The notes: generated by a model not told the origin, from the sequence alone. A stretch of DNA of 55,421 nucleotides from Pseudoalteromonas sp. S16_S37 (GCF_014694405.1 NZ_JAAUWV010000026.1:1-55421), one strand, 5' to 3'; positions 27,221 to 35,107 are shown, counted from the first letter of the stretch. Numbers and translations are program-made.

Positions 27221-27340
27221 TGCCATCTCCTATCTATGATTGTGAATAACGACGGTAAACTTAAGTCACACACCGTCAGTACAGTAAATTTACGTGTTTG
27301 GTCTAAACTCAGTAATAAGCGGCTGTTGGCAGGTATATTT

Positions 27341-28102
27341 ATGACAATACGGCTCATTTACTTAGTTCTTTTACTCTTTTTTACTTCTATTCAAGCGCAG
27401 CCTGAAATAACCAAGCTGACGGGGGGGCACAATACTTGGCCCCCTTACATCAATGAAAATGGCCATGGTCTTATTAATGACCTTGTCTCGGCGGCATTTC
27501 GAGCGCAAGGCATTGAGTTTGAATTTAAAACAGCGCCATTCAGCCGTATTGTGAAGATGGCTGAAAATAACCAAATAGATTTAGTCGCCGCACTTTGGAC
27601 AACAGAACAACGGCGTGCAAGCATGCTTTTCAGCACCCCTTACTTTCACAATGAACTGGTACTGATCAGTAACAATACCACCCCAATCGACTATCAAGGC
27701 ATTGAAAGTCTTCGCTTTCGAAGTGTGGCCACCGTACGCGGGTATAGTTATCACGCATTGCTTGATGGTATTGATGAATTAACCATAACTGATGTACTGA
27801 GCCTACATACCTGCTTAGAACTGGTGAACAAAGGAAGGGTTGAGCTTGCCATCGCAGATTATCTCGCCTTTGAATACGAACGCTCGAAACATCCTGAATT
27901 TAATCAATTAAAAGCGTACTTTCCTGCCATTATTCGATGGCCACTTCATATTGGCGTGAGTAAAGCCAATCCAAATGCCGAGCAGATCATTAAACGCTTT
28001 AACCTTGGCTTGAGTAAAATTCAACAAAATGGTGAATACAATCAGATTTTGTCAGCGTACATCGAAGAAAATCGATTCATTGAGGCCGTTAAATCTTATT
28101 AA
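27341..28102 (+). CDS. Periplasmic solute-binding protein family 3 (SBP_bac_3-like)
   Basis: A 253-residue secreted protein. The start MTIRLIYLVLLLFFTSIQAQ at 27341 gives a clean signal peptide; the longer frame begins with polar residues. The mature part has the amino-acid-binding fold marks: TWPPYINENGHGLINDLVSA, FSRIVKMAENNQIDLVAALW, FSTPYFHNELVLI and the C-terminal LSKIQQNGEYNQIL. No transporter genes are adjacent, which is common for orphan copies in Pseudoalteromonas. It is transcribed against the eCIS operon and converges with the PAAR-like gene, so it is probably an unrelated passenger of the island. Confidence 0.85.
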   Translation: MTIRLIYLVLLLFFTSIQAQPEITKLTGGHNTWPPYINENGHGLINDLVSAAFRAQGIEFEFKTAPFSRIVKMAENNQIDLVAALWTTEQRRASMLFSTPYFHNELVLISNNTTPIDYQGIESLRFRSVATVRGYSYHALLDGIDELTITDVLSLHTCLELVNKGRVELAIADYLAFEYERSKHPEFNQLKAYFPAIIRWPLHIGVSKANPNAEQIIKRFNLGLSKIQQNGEYNQILSAYIEENRFIEAVKSY

Positions 28103-28105
28103 CTT

Positions 28106-28522
28106 CTACGCTACTGTTAACTTAGTTTGTCCTGCATCGGTAAACTCAATACTGATGTTAATCATGGGCGCAGGATCTGGCACGCCTTGTGGGTTTTGCG
28201 CAGGTTTAGAAACTTGTAACAACGCCATAATCTTCGTATCTTTGGTCACTAGCCCAGTTTTAGACTTGCCTTTAACGGTTAAATTAGGTTTGCCTGAAAT
28301 TGCTTTACCCATGGCAATCCCTCCTTTAAACGCAGCATTGTCATAGTTAGATTGAAATTTTTGTAGCCATTGTTTTACATCGTCTTCTACAAGCACGGCT
28401 TTATTCCCTTGAGATAACTTGTTTTTTGTTGCTGAGGGAATTTTGTCACTGGTTTTTACCAGTTGTTGAGCACCATTCACCGTTATTTTAATGGCCGCAC
28501 CATCTACACATACAAGTGGCAT
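28106..28522 (-). CDS. Candidate PAAR-like spike-tip protein
   Basis: A 138-residue protein without a signal peptide. The N-terminus MPLVCVDGAAIKIT and the later ISGKPNLTVKGKSK, KDTKIM and ASKP-type Pro-rich segments resemble the layout of PAAR-like (DUF4280-type) proteins that cap spikes. No other PAAR gene is visible in the cluster, and an Afp10 equivalent is expected. It is on the eCIS strand upstream of the holin and sheath, separated by the opposite-strand binding-protein gene. AAGGATCAAC precedes the ATG. The family call is by pattern and is uncertain; a chaperone or minor baseplate protein is the alternative. Confidence 0.5.
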   Translation of the reverse strand: MPLVCVDGAAIKITVNGAQQLVKTSDKIPSATKNKLSQGNKAVLVEDDVKQWLQKFQSNYDNAAFKGGIAMGKAISGKPNLTVKGKSKTGLVTKDTKIMALLQVSKPAQNPQGVPDPAPMINISIEFTDAGQTKLTVA

Positions 28523-28707
28523 GTTGATCCTTAATTTTTTAAAAATCGAACTGTTACTTCATAGACGCCTAACGCTTAACAATGTGAATAACAAGTGCGA
28601 TTTTGTTAATTTAAATATCGAATAATTCACTTTTAAAGGAACAACTTTGACCTTAATGTAGAGACGAGCTTTTCACTCAATCACTTTTTCAAAATAAGGA
28701 AATGACC

Positions 28708-29454
28708 ATGAAACAACTCGCTATAGCGCTGGCTCTTGGATTTTTAAGTTGCAACGCAGCCGCATCACACATTGTTTATGACACCGATGGCAATGCTGGC
28801 CGTGTTACCACCTTTAACAATGCCCCCGTAGAAGCAATGGTGACGCAATCCAGTTCAGCCTATGATGTACGTATTTATACACCGCATTATACCAACCGTA
28901 GACCATGTCAAAGCGCTGCTGTGTACGATCAAAATACCGATGCGCTTATCAGTGTGCTCACGGCTGAATTTCAGACTTTGTCAGGAAACATTCCCAAAGG
29001 ATATGAAGATAAAGAGAAATATGTTGAAGCAACATGCACCGATGAATTTGGCAACCGCCAAACACTCAGACACAAACTGGCAGCAGCACCGAAAGTACTG
29101 TTCAATAGCCAACTTGATGTCGCTAATTGGATTGACTCCGACGGACATAACCCTGGCTATTTTCAAGATGTAACCTACAACGCGCAACTGAACCTAACGA
29201 CCAATGAACCTAATGGCTATTGCCGATCAGCAACTTTAGTCGGTCAAGCGCCAGAGCTTCTAAGTGAGCGCCATAAGTTTGGCTTGCAGAGCGATGCGTT
29301 CAGTGTCACTGGCGACGCTAAATACGATGCACGTGCGAAAGTGCTGGTCAGCGAGTTAATTTGCAAAAGCACTGGTGGTACAACGCGCGCAGTGGAAGTT
29401 TGGCATATTAATGAACAACAACAGCGCCGTGAATATAGCGTTGAAGTATTTTAA
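28708..29454 (+). CDS. Secreted protein of unknown function
   Basis: The product has 248 residues. The start MKQLAIALALGFLSCNAAASH at 28708 is eight bases after AAGG and gives a signal peptide; the ATG six bases earlier is too close to it. The mature part is beta-rich with several cysteines (in RRPCQ, EATCTDEFGN, GYCRSA and ELICKS) that probably form disulfides. I recognise no family. A weak hairpin (AACGGCAC/GTGCCGTT, about 29507-29538) follows it. It is oriented away from the eCIS genes. Confidence 0.75.
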   Translation: MKQLAIALALGFLSCNAAASHIVYDTDGNAGRVTTFNNAPVEAMVTQSSSAYDVRIYTPHYTNRRPCQSAAVYDQNTDALISVLTAEFQTLSGNIPKGYEDKEKYVEATCTDEFGNRQTLRHKLAAAPKVLFNSQLDVANWIDSDGHNPGYFQDVTYNAQLNLTTNEPNGYCRSATLVGQAPELLSERHKFGLQSDAFSVTGDAKYDARAKVLVSELICKSTGGTTRAVEVWHINEQQQRREYSVEVF

Positions 29455-29734
29455 ATTAAACAATGGTGCTATCACGACACTCACTTCTTAATTAGAAGAT
29501 AATATCAACGGCACGTGTTTACACTTACCTGTGCCGTTGCAGTTTAACCCAAGTTCAGTTATTGAGTGTTTATGAGCTTAGGGCCTTGTCTTTTGCTCGT
29601 TCAAACTATCACTTACACTGTACTCCCCCTTTAAACTAGCTATAAAAAGCTGTTGTTAAGTAGTTGTTTGGTTTAATTATTGTCGCTAGAATGATGTTCG
29701 CAATTATACAATTAAACTTAATCAGGGAAGTATT

Positions 29735-29959
29735 ATGACGCAATACGACGAATATAAAGTGCTCCACGTAGTTGAAGGTGGCTGTGGTACATTACTACTC
29801 GGTTCAAGCGGCCTACCTTTAAAAAAGCTAGAAGCTACGTTGAATCGTGAAGCGCAAGATGGCTGGCAACTGGTGTTTCAAGTGATAGAAAACAAACGAT
29901 TTTTGCTGTTTTGGAGCCGTGAAGCGGTGATCCTAACACTTGGTCGAAAACGTGCTTAA
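29735..29959 (+). CDS. DUF4177-like small protein
   Basis: A 74-residue cytoplasmic protein. It shows the DUF4177 pattern: EYKVLHV near the start, LEATLNREAQDGWQLVFQVI in the middle, and a final strand reading LFWSREAVILTL. Its function is unknown. It starts after AGGGAAGTATT and overlaps the YidD gene by eight bases, so the two are translationally coupled. Confidence 0.75.
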   Translation: MTQYDEYKVLHVVEGGCGTLLLGSSGLPLKKLEATLNREAQDGWQLVFQVIENKRFLLFWSREAVILTLGRKRA

Positions 29960-30176
29960 ACGCGTTATTCTCTCCGCTATTCGTCGCTATCAGGCTAATG
30001 GCGGAGCCAAAGCGCATTTTAATCTAACATGCAACTTTACCCCATCTTGCTCCGAGTATACTTACCAAGCAATTGAAAAGTATGGCCTACTCAAAGGTGG
30101 ACGATTGGGGTTAAGTCGCATACGCCGCTGCAACGATCCTGATTGTATAGAAGTAAAATCAGATCCTCTCCCCTAG
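29952..30176 (+). CDS. yidD: Membrane protein insertion efficiency factor YidD
   Basis: The product has 74 residues from a GTG start (MLKRVILSAIRRYQ), which matches how YidD proteins normally begin; a TTG four codons earlier is possible. The conserved CNFTPSCSEYTYQAIEKYG block and the later GLSRIRRCNDPDC block are present. YidD helps YidC insert membrane proteins. The usual chromosomal copy sits with rpmH, rnpA and yidC; this one lies alone in an accessory island, so it is probably a second copy. Confidence 0.9.
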   Translation: MLKRVILSAIRRYQANGGAKAHFNLTCNFTPSCSEYTYQAIEKYGLLKGGRLGLSRIRRCNDPDCIEVKSDPLP

Positions 30177-30185
30177 GAACATACA

Positions 30186-30557
30186 ATGGATGATACAAGT
30201 TTAAGAGACAGAGAAGAGGCGCTGCGTGACGCCGTTTCATCATTATCAAAAGACGCTCGCAAACGCTATTATCAGCTTGAACAAAAGCTTGTCAAAGACC
30301 CTGATACGTATGCGGTATTAAATTACTTTTTTGCAGCAGGATTACACCACTTTTATCTTGGAAAAATGGTCCGCGGTTTTATCAATTTTATACTCATGTT
30401 GATAGGCCTGGCGACCTTCGTTATCGGTGGCTGGGTTCTCATAGTTTTGGTTTTTTTAATTGAACTACCGCAACTATTTAGAAGCCAGAAAATAGTTAGG
30501 AAACATAACATTAAAGTAATGGAAGACGTTATCAATGAACTCAAGTCTAGAGACTAG
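30186..30557 (+). CDS. TM2-domain-like membrane protein
   Basis: A 123-residue protein with a charged helical N-terminus (residues 1-40) and a TM2-like core: a first helix with FFAAGLHHFYLGKMVRGFINFI and a second with LATFVIGGWVLIVLVFLIELP, followed by a basic tail. TM2 proteins carry a GxHxFYLG-type motif; here it is GLHHFYLG. Its function is unknown. It overlaps the downstream M48 protease gene by 23 bases, so the two are likely expressed together. Confidence 0.75.
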   Translation: MDDTSLRDREEALRDAVSSLSKDARKRYYQLEQKLVKDPDTYAVLNYFFAAGLHHFYLGKMVRGFINFILMLIGLATFVIGGWVLIVLVFLIELPQLFRSQKIVRKHNIKVMEDVINELKSRD

Positions 30558-31311
30558 AATTAACGCACAGCAGCAAAAACAGTGGCTATGGATAATTATC
30601 AGTGCGTTGATTGTGGTCGTATTTGCAGGCTACCAATTTTACACCCAATCAATTCCTTATCTGGCTGAGAAAATCGCCGCTGCCATTCCAAAATCGATTT
30701 ATCAAGCCATTGATAAAAATAGCCTTTCTACACTGGATAACGCAGAACTTAAGAATAGCAATCTCAGCGAGGCAAAACAGCAAGAACTCCAACTACTATT
30801 TGATGAGTTGGTCAAAGATAAATCAGATAGTGAACGAGAGTTTAAGTTAAAATTTCGCAATTGGAATGACCAAGCAAATGCCATGGCGTTAGCCAATGGT
30901 ACTATTGTAATAACCGATGCCATGGTTAATCTCGCTACTGACAAGCAAGAACTGAGTGCCGTGTTGCTGCATGAAATTGGCCATATTGAACACAACCATG
31001 TGATGGAATCGCTTGTGAGTTCATCGATTGTGTACGTGAGTTTATCTTTTTTGCTCGGAGACATTTCTGCCGTCTCAGACATCGCACTACAAGGTACCGT
31101 GGTTGGTATACACAACAGCTATTCAAGACAAGCAGAGCTTGAAGCTGATAAATATGCTTTAGCTAAACTCAACGCGCTATACGGCAGCGACCAAGCTATC
31201 AAATCCGTCTTATCAAAACTAGAAAAAGAGCATAACAGTGAGTTCAGCTGGTTAAGCACACACCCTAGCTTTGATGCACGAATAGAACAGATTGAGCGTA
31301 CCGCCCCTTAG
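30535..31311 (+). CDS. Membrane-anchored M48-family metalloprotease
   Basis: A 258-residue protein with one N-terminal membrane helix (about residues 17-38) and a zinc peptidase domain. HEIGH at 146-150 is the zinc motif; Glu203 in ELEADKYA is the third ligand. A terminal THPSFDARIEQI block is typical of M48/BepA-like proteases. Such proteins usually act in the periplasm on misfolded envelope proteins. The gene is coupled to the TM2-like gene and followed by a terminator. Confidence 0.9.
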   Translation: MNSSLETRINAQQQKQWLWIIISALIVVVFAGYQFYTQSIPYLAEKIAAAIPKSIYQAIDKNSLSTLDNAELKNSNLSEAKQQELQLLFDELVKDKSDSEREFKLKFRNWNDQANAMALANGTIVITDAMVNLATDKQELSAVLLHEIGHIEHNHVMESLVSSSIVYVSLSFLLGDISAVSDIALQGTVVGIHNSYSRQAELEADKYALAKLNALYGSDQAIKSVLSKLEKEHNSEFSWLSTHPSFDARIEQIERTAP

Positions 31312-31369
31312 CAGCCAAGGTGCGGTAGTTTTCGCACTTATCCTATCCTGTACCGAAGAAAATAATGAG

Positions 31370-31392
31370 GCTAACGTACACCGTTAGCTTTT
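31370..31392 (+). terminator. Rho-independent terminator after the M48 protease gene
   Basis: GCTAACG and CGTTAGC form a 7-bp stem around TACAC, followed by TTTT. It ends the yidD to M48 transcription unit, which converges with the AlkB-like gene. Confidence 0.7.
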
Positions 31393-31424
31393 GAGTTATT
31401 ACCCAATATGTAGCATGTTTTTTG

Positions 31425-32027
31425 TTATGCAACGGCAGCGTGAGCATGCCCAAATTGCCTAAATGAGATATTAAACCGAGGCCCTGTATCAGCAGTACCA
31501 TGCGCTAAGGCATGTTGATAAGTATCTTGAAAGCCCTTCCCCATCACTAACAATGAACCATGTTCTAAGATAAGACTATGTTGTTCGTTATGATCATTGT
31601 TGGCGCGAATTAAAAACTCTCGCGGAGCACCGAGACTTATTGAGGCAATAACATCGGTTGAACCAAAAGCGGGTAAATCACAGTGAAAGCCAAGGCTTTG
31701 CTCGCCATTTGGATAATATAGACACACCGCAACTTCCAAATTAACACCTGTAGATTGTGCAATTTGCTGTCGCAGTTGTTCAAGCTCAGAGCACGTGGCT
31801 GCTCGGCGACCATGATGCAAAGGAAATTGCTTCGAGCTGGCTAAATTAGGTTCTAAAAACATCATACGCCAAGGTAATATGGTACCTCGTGTACCATCTG
31901 GAAACTCCAGCTCTTCGGGTTTAGATAAATCAAATTCACTCATGAGCCAATTAAATAATGATGTGCTCAATTCATCTGACATAAAGTTAGAGTCGTAATA
32001 AGCGTTACAAGTTAGGGGAAGTTTCAC
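31425..32027 (-). CDS. AlkB-like 2-oxoglutarate/Fe(II) dioxygenase
   Basis: The product has about 200 residues. The GTG start at 32027 (MKLPLTCNAYY) is seven bases after AAGGA; an ATG eleven codons upstream at 32060 lacks a clear site. Numbered from that upstream ATG, the iron ligands are His126 and Asp128 (FHCDLPAFG) and His183 (TYQHALAH), with Arg195 and Arg201 (PRFNISFRQF) for 2-oxoglutarate. Upstream of them is a YPNGEQSLGFH segment like the AlkB substrate loop. AlkB enzymes remove alkyl groups from DNA or RNA bases; some act on proteins. Its place in the eCIS island may be incidental. Confidence 0.88.
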   Translation of the reverse strand: MKLPLTCNAYYDSNFMSDELSTSLFNWLMSEFDLSKPEELEFPDGTRGTILPWRMMFLEPNLASSKQFPLHHGRRAATCSELEQLRQQIAQSTGVNLEVAVCLYYPNGEQSLGFHCDLPAFGSTDVIASISLGAPREFLIRANNDHNEQHSLILEHGSLLVMGKGFQDTYQHALAHGTADTGPRFNISFRQFGHAHAAVA

Positions 32028-32246
32028 TGCATATTCCTTTTCGCTAATTTTAAACTTCATTTTAGCTTATGTTCACTCAGGAGCCAGATACCCACTTGAA
32101 GATCAGCTCCTCAAGTGAGGAGCTGCTTCTAATTCACCTTATTCTTGCGCAGCGTCTTGCCCCGACCAACTCCACCCTGGGTAAAATATCCCATTAACCG
32201 TGGCATTGTTCCCAGTAAAAATAGCGTGTGGCTTATCTATAGTTTG

Positions 32247-32585
32247 CTAATTCTCAGCACTTGAATTTTCAAGCTCAAAAACGACGTTGCCATAGATACC
32301 ATATGGCCCACTGATCCTTGAGTTACTAAAAGCAGCAAAGAGCGTCTGTCCACCCATCATGAGCTGCCCTACTGATGACTCATTGTTGATATCTACTGCG
32401 GATTTACTCCAGATCATCAAAACGTCAATATGTGTTTGATTGTCAGATAAAAAGTAAGCATTCCCAGATGTTTGCACAGAAGAAAAATGGTTAAGCTTGT
32501 TTGAGTGCGCATTGGATGTATCTAATACATTGAGCACTATTTGCTTGTTATCCTGAGCAAACTCTGCAACGGAGCTGCCAGACAC
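32247..32585 (-). pseudogene. 3' fragment of an unknown gene cut by the RAYT repeat
   Basis: 112 residues of open frame with no credible start: the GTG used is without a ribosome site, and the frame runs upstream directly into repeat sequence until a stop. I recognise no family. The segment ends in an EL-type beta strand and contains SGPYGIYG. It is on the same strand as the truncated ADP-ribosyltransferase ORF on the other side of the transposase, so the two could be parts of one original gene, but they share no feature that shows it. A TCC-rich inverted repeat (32104-32125) lies downstream. Confidence 0.5.
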
Positions 32586-32618
32586 CGATACTGCAATATT
32601 TTCCGATTTGAGGGGTCC

Positions 32619-32733
32619 CGATTTGAGGGGTCAGGTCTTGCCTTTTGCTATTATTCGACTAACTCGAGAATAATGTCGATTTGAGGGGTCAGGTCTTGCC
32701 TTTTGCTATTATTCGACTAACTCGAGAATAATG
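32619..32733. repeat. Tandem 58-bp repeat at the 3' end of the RAYT gene
   Basis: Two nearly identical copies start at 32619 and 32677. Each contains GGGGTCAGGTCTTGCC and the hairpin-forming ATTATTCGACTAACTCGAG with a trailing AATAAT. The second copy encodes the last residues and the stop codon of the transposase. The first is a duplicate just downstream, plus an extra short GATTTGAGGGGTC unit at about 32605-32618. This is the REP-type hairpin expected at a RAYT element end. Confidence 0.8.
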
Positions 32734-33528
32734 CAGATTAAAGTGCTCCCCTAACGCTTTTTGGCTATAGTGCCCTGATGAGTAGGCTTGTTGTATTGCT
32801 TCATTGCGATTACGGCTGGTTTGCTCATATTGTCGCAAGGTTAATGCTTTCGCCCGAACTTGCTTTTTAGGGACTTCTGATAAATCAGCCTTCAGCACCT
32901 CTTCATTTGATAAAAAACTCTGAACAAAAGCATCACTACCTAAAAACACTTGGTTAGTAATGTTGTGCCATATGTTTATCCCTCTTCCATTTGCAACAAA
33001 CTCAGCAAAGCGTAACCGAGCCAACTGGCGGTTAACTGAAAAATGCCTTAAAAGACTATCAACGTTGAGCCACTTGGGCGCATCACTTAACCCCATTACG
33101 CCATGCCAACTACTCCAAGGCCATTGCTCTAGGGTATCGACCATATTTGCTCTGATGGGATTAAGTACAATGTATCGGTTTAGTTCAAGTAAATAGGCGT
33201 CTTTATCCACCAATATCGATTTAAAACGCCCTTGGAATAAATGCCCTACTCGGCGATGAGTTCGGTTAAAAGACTGGGTATAAACCCCATTGAGCTGCCG
33301 CATACCTGCACTTAAGTTGACTTCAGGTGTTTCAACAAGTAAGTGATAGTGGTTGGTCATCAAACAATAAGCGTGAATGTGCCAATTAAACCGCTCACAT
33401 ACTCGCCCTAACTGCGCCAAAAATAGTTCAAAGTCAGTCGGTTCAAGATAAATCGGCTTTCTCTCATTACCGCGCGACGTTACATGATATAACGCACCAG
33501 CAAACTCTAATCGTAGTGGTCTTGCCAT
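32689..33528 (-). mobile_element. REP-associated tyrosine transposase (RAYT, Y1_Tnp family)
   Basis: A 279-residue single-strand transposase. The N-terminus RPLRLEFAGALYHVTSRGN is the RAYT hallmark. The HUH metal site is His60-Tyr-His62 (MTNHYHLLVETP). A Tyr in DAYLLELNRYIVLNPIRA (Tyr112 or Tyr119) should be the nucleophile, and a C-terminal helix-turn-helix-like segment follows (KALGEHFNLHYSRVSRII). RAYTs act on REP hairpins. The gene looks intact. Its ends carry inverted copies of GGGGTCAGGTCTTGC, so the element runs from about 32625 to 33620. It separates an ADP-ribosyltransferase fragment from another gene fragment. Confidence 0.92.
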
Positions 33529-33588
33529 TGTTCTTCCATGAACATAAATGGTTGGGATAATGAGTCTAGTTGATGTGATGGAAAATAA

Positions 33589-33825
33589 CTAAAAAGGCAA
33601 AAAGCAAGACCTGACCCCAAACTTTTTGTGACCCCAAACTTTTTGCGTCAAGACAGCTCTGTAATCAGGTGATAAAGGGTTAAACCCTCCAGCTTTTTTG
33701 ATTTCATCATAAGAACGCCTGTCGGCTCGATACAAATAACCATAATCTTTTAGAGATTTTGGGATCACCCCTCCTTGAACACCAAAAACCTTCTCAACAC
33801 CTTTTTTATAAAGACTTTTAATCAT
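33589..33825 (-). pseudogene. Truncated ADP-ribosyltransferase toxin (cholera/LT-A-like N-terminus)
   Basis: 78 residues. After a 28-residue leader without signal peptide comes YLYRADRRSYDEIKKAGGF, which closely parallels LYRADSRPPDEIKRSGG of heat-labile enterotoxin A, with the NAD-binding Arg. The frame enters repeat sequence after LTQKV, so the serine and glutamate parts of the active site are missing. It has a good ribosome site (AGGAGATAAT) and starts 15 bases after the stop of the next intact ART gene, so it was transcribed with it. I infer that an effector gene was broken by RAYT-linked rearrangement. Confidence 0.7.
33596..33650. repeat. Inverted RAYT end repeat and 17-bp tandem units
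   Basis: GCAAGACCTGACCCC here is the inverse of the GGGGTCAGGTCTTGC at the other side of the transposase gene. Next to it CAAAAAGTTTGGGGTCA (minus strand) occurs twice in tandem. The repeat runs into the coding frame of the neighbouring ADP-ribosyltransferase ORF and supplies its last residues. Confidence 0.7.
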
Positions 33826-33839
33826 ATTATCTCCTATTT

Positions 33840-34349
33840 TTACTCATCACTATCATTAAGCACTGTTGGCTGTGAGAAATTTTGCGATATGAAATACATT
33901 GCGGTCGGAACAAAAACAAACCACGCTAAACGTCGATACTTGTTTCTTGCCAACAATCGTGCTCTTTCTAGAGCTTCATGTTGAAGGTCATAATTCTTAT
34001 AGTAAGGATTAAACTTATATCCACTAAAAAGATTTAAGTTATAGCGGATATCTGTGTTTTTTATTATATCCTTCGCTGTCAATTCTGCTTCATTGAACTT
34101 GCTCGTAGTTGCTGGTATCAATTCATCAGCAGTGCGTATCTCGTAAGTATTACCTTTTGGTATTGAAAACTTTCTTGCTGTAAACCAATCTACTGTTGTA
34201 CTAATCCACCTAGATGGCGTGTTATTGTCCCAAAATTCTTGTAACGTTACACTATCATCTTTAGGTTTGCGGGCCTTAAAACCATCTGAGAATACGACTT
34301 CAGGAGAACGTTTATCTCCCCTGTAAACAGTTTGTTCTTGCTCTTGCAT
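33840..34349 (-). CDS. Putative ADP-ribosyltransferase effector (pertussis S1-like core)
   Basis: A 169-residue protein with the full R-S-E active-site set: Arg10 in TVYRGDKRSPEVVFSDGF (pertussis S1 has TVYRYDSRPPEDVFQNGF), Ser50-Thr-Thr in RWISTTVDWFTA, YEIRTADE like the S1 YEVRADN strand, and Glu87-Ala-Glu89 in NEAELTAKDIIKNTDI, which lines up with the E-x-E of cholera toxin. A hydrophobic stretch near 140-155 follows. There is no signal peptide, so Sec export is unlikely. Its place inside an eCIS cluster suggests delivery by the particle. AAGGAG precedes the start. Target and activity are unknown. The short C-terminus lacks a separate binding domain. Confidence 0.75.
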   Translation of the reverse strand: MQEQEQTVYRGDKRSPEVVFSDGFKARKPKDDSVTLQEFWDNNTPSRWISTTVDWFTARKFSIPKGNTYEIRTADELIPATTSKFNEAELTAKDIIKNTDIRYNLNLFSGYKFNPYYKNYDLQHEALERARLLARNKYRRLAWFVFVPTAMYFISQNFSQPTVLNDSDE

Positions 34350-34393
34350 GTTGTGGCTCCTTCATTAAATGGTATTTTGTTAGCTCTTGTGAG

Positions 34394-34549
34394 GACTTTG
34401 GGATCAGATCTTGCCTTTTGCTATGAGAAATAATAAATCTTAAGCACCGTAAGATTTAATCTAGCTCGCTTCCTAGTGATTTTAGAGAGTGGAAAAACTG
34501 AGAATTCCAGTGTGCACTTAGAGGCAAAAAGCATGACTTGAACATCCCG
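34394..34549. repeat. Degenerate RAYT-type non-autonomous element (copy 1)
   Basis: The stretch starts with GGGATCAGATCTTGCCTTTTGC and ends with an inverted, diverged GCAAAAAGCATGACTTG. The inside shares a TAGTGATTTTAGAG / GGAAAAACTG segment with the copy at 35221-35392. A further partial end (AGACCTGATCCC) lies at 34603. It fills much of the 306-base gap between two ADP-ribosyltransferase genes; I see no gene there. Confidence 0.5.
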
Positions 34550-34654
34550 CTTGTCTTCTCAACAACACCTTAGCAGGTGATATTGAGGCGAACCATTTCA
34601 CTAGACCTGATCCCGTGACTTTCTGGAGTACTGAGCTAATACAATTTAGAAAGT

Positions 34655-35107
34655 CTATTGATCTTGGCTTATGTCGCTAAATCGCTCAAACAAGCCCTCA
34701 GGAACTTCTTTAACATCTTTCACAGGTACCTCTCCTTCAATTAAAACTTCTGGTTCGAGACCTCTGTTGATCGCATAGTGATATGCATCTTTCCTAGGCG
34801 CAGTAAACTCGGCAACAACAGCATCAATTTTCTTAGCAAGTAGATCATCATAGTATCCAACAGCGGTTCGTATATCCGCACTACAAGATACATATGGAGA
34901 GTTCCATTCAGTATCACTAGATGGTCCAACATACACATGCTTCAATCTGGTAGTCATATTCACTGTCTGAGGTTTGATATTTCTCTGTCCAGCTGGTGAA
35001 ACTAGTTTTTGAGTTTGCTTTAGTTTTTCAAAGTCAACTTTGCTCATTGCACGGAAATATTTTACTTCAACACCTTTAAATACAGCGTCTTTTAATAATT
35101 TTTTCAT
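34655..35107 (-). CDS. Putative ADP-ribosyltransferase effector, second intact copy
   Basis: A 150-residue protein with R-S-E marks: Arg19 in KYFRAMSK, Ser74-Cys-Ser76 in SPYVSCSADIRTAV after a beta strand, then AVVAEFTAP and Glu118-Pro-Glu120 in EPEVLIEGEVPVKDV. This fits the cholera-group pattern ExEV...G.(I/V)P...(I/V). It is very different from its two neighbours outside these motifs, so it is not a recent duplicate. There is no signal peptide or membrane helix. The GGAGG site is four bases from the ATG. It is the first of the three ART ORFs in transcription order, after the TPR/GNAT gene. Effector status is inferred from context. Confidence 0.65.
   Translation of the reverse strand: MKKLLKDAVFKGVEVKYFRAMSKVDFEKLKQTQKLVSPAGQRNIKPQTVNMTTRLKHVYVGPSSDTEWNSPYVSCSADIRTAVGYYDDLLAKKIDAVVAEFTAPRKDAYHYAINRGLEPEVLIEGEVPVKDVKEVPEGLFERFSDISQDQ

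Noticed and set aside
32247..32585. Catalytic half of the truncated ADP-ribosyltransferase, split by the RAYT element
   Set aside because: No Ser-x-Ser or Glu-x-Glu block is visible, so a common origin with the 33589-33825 fragment is not supported.
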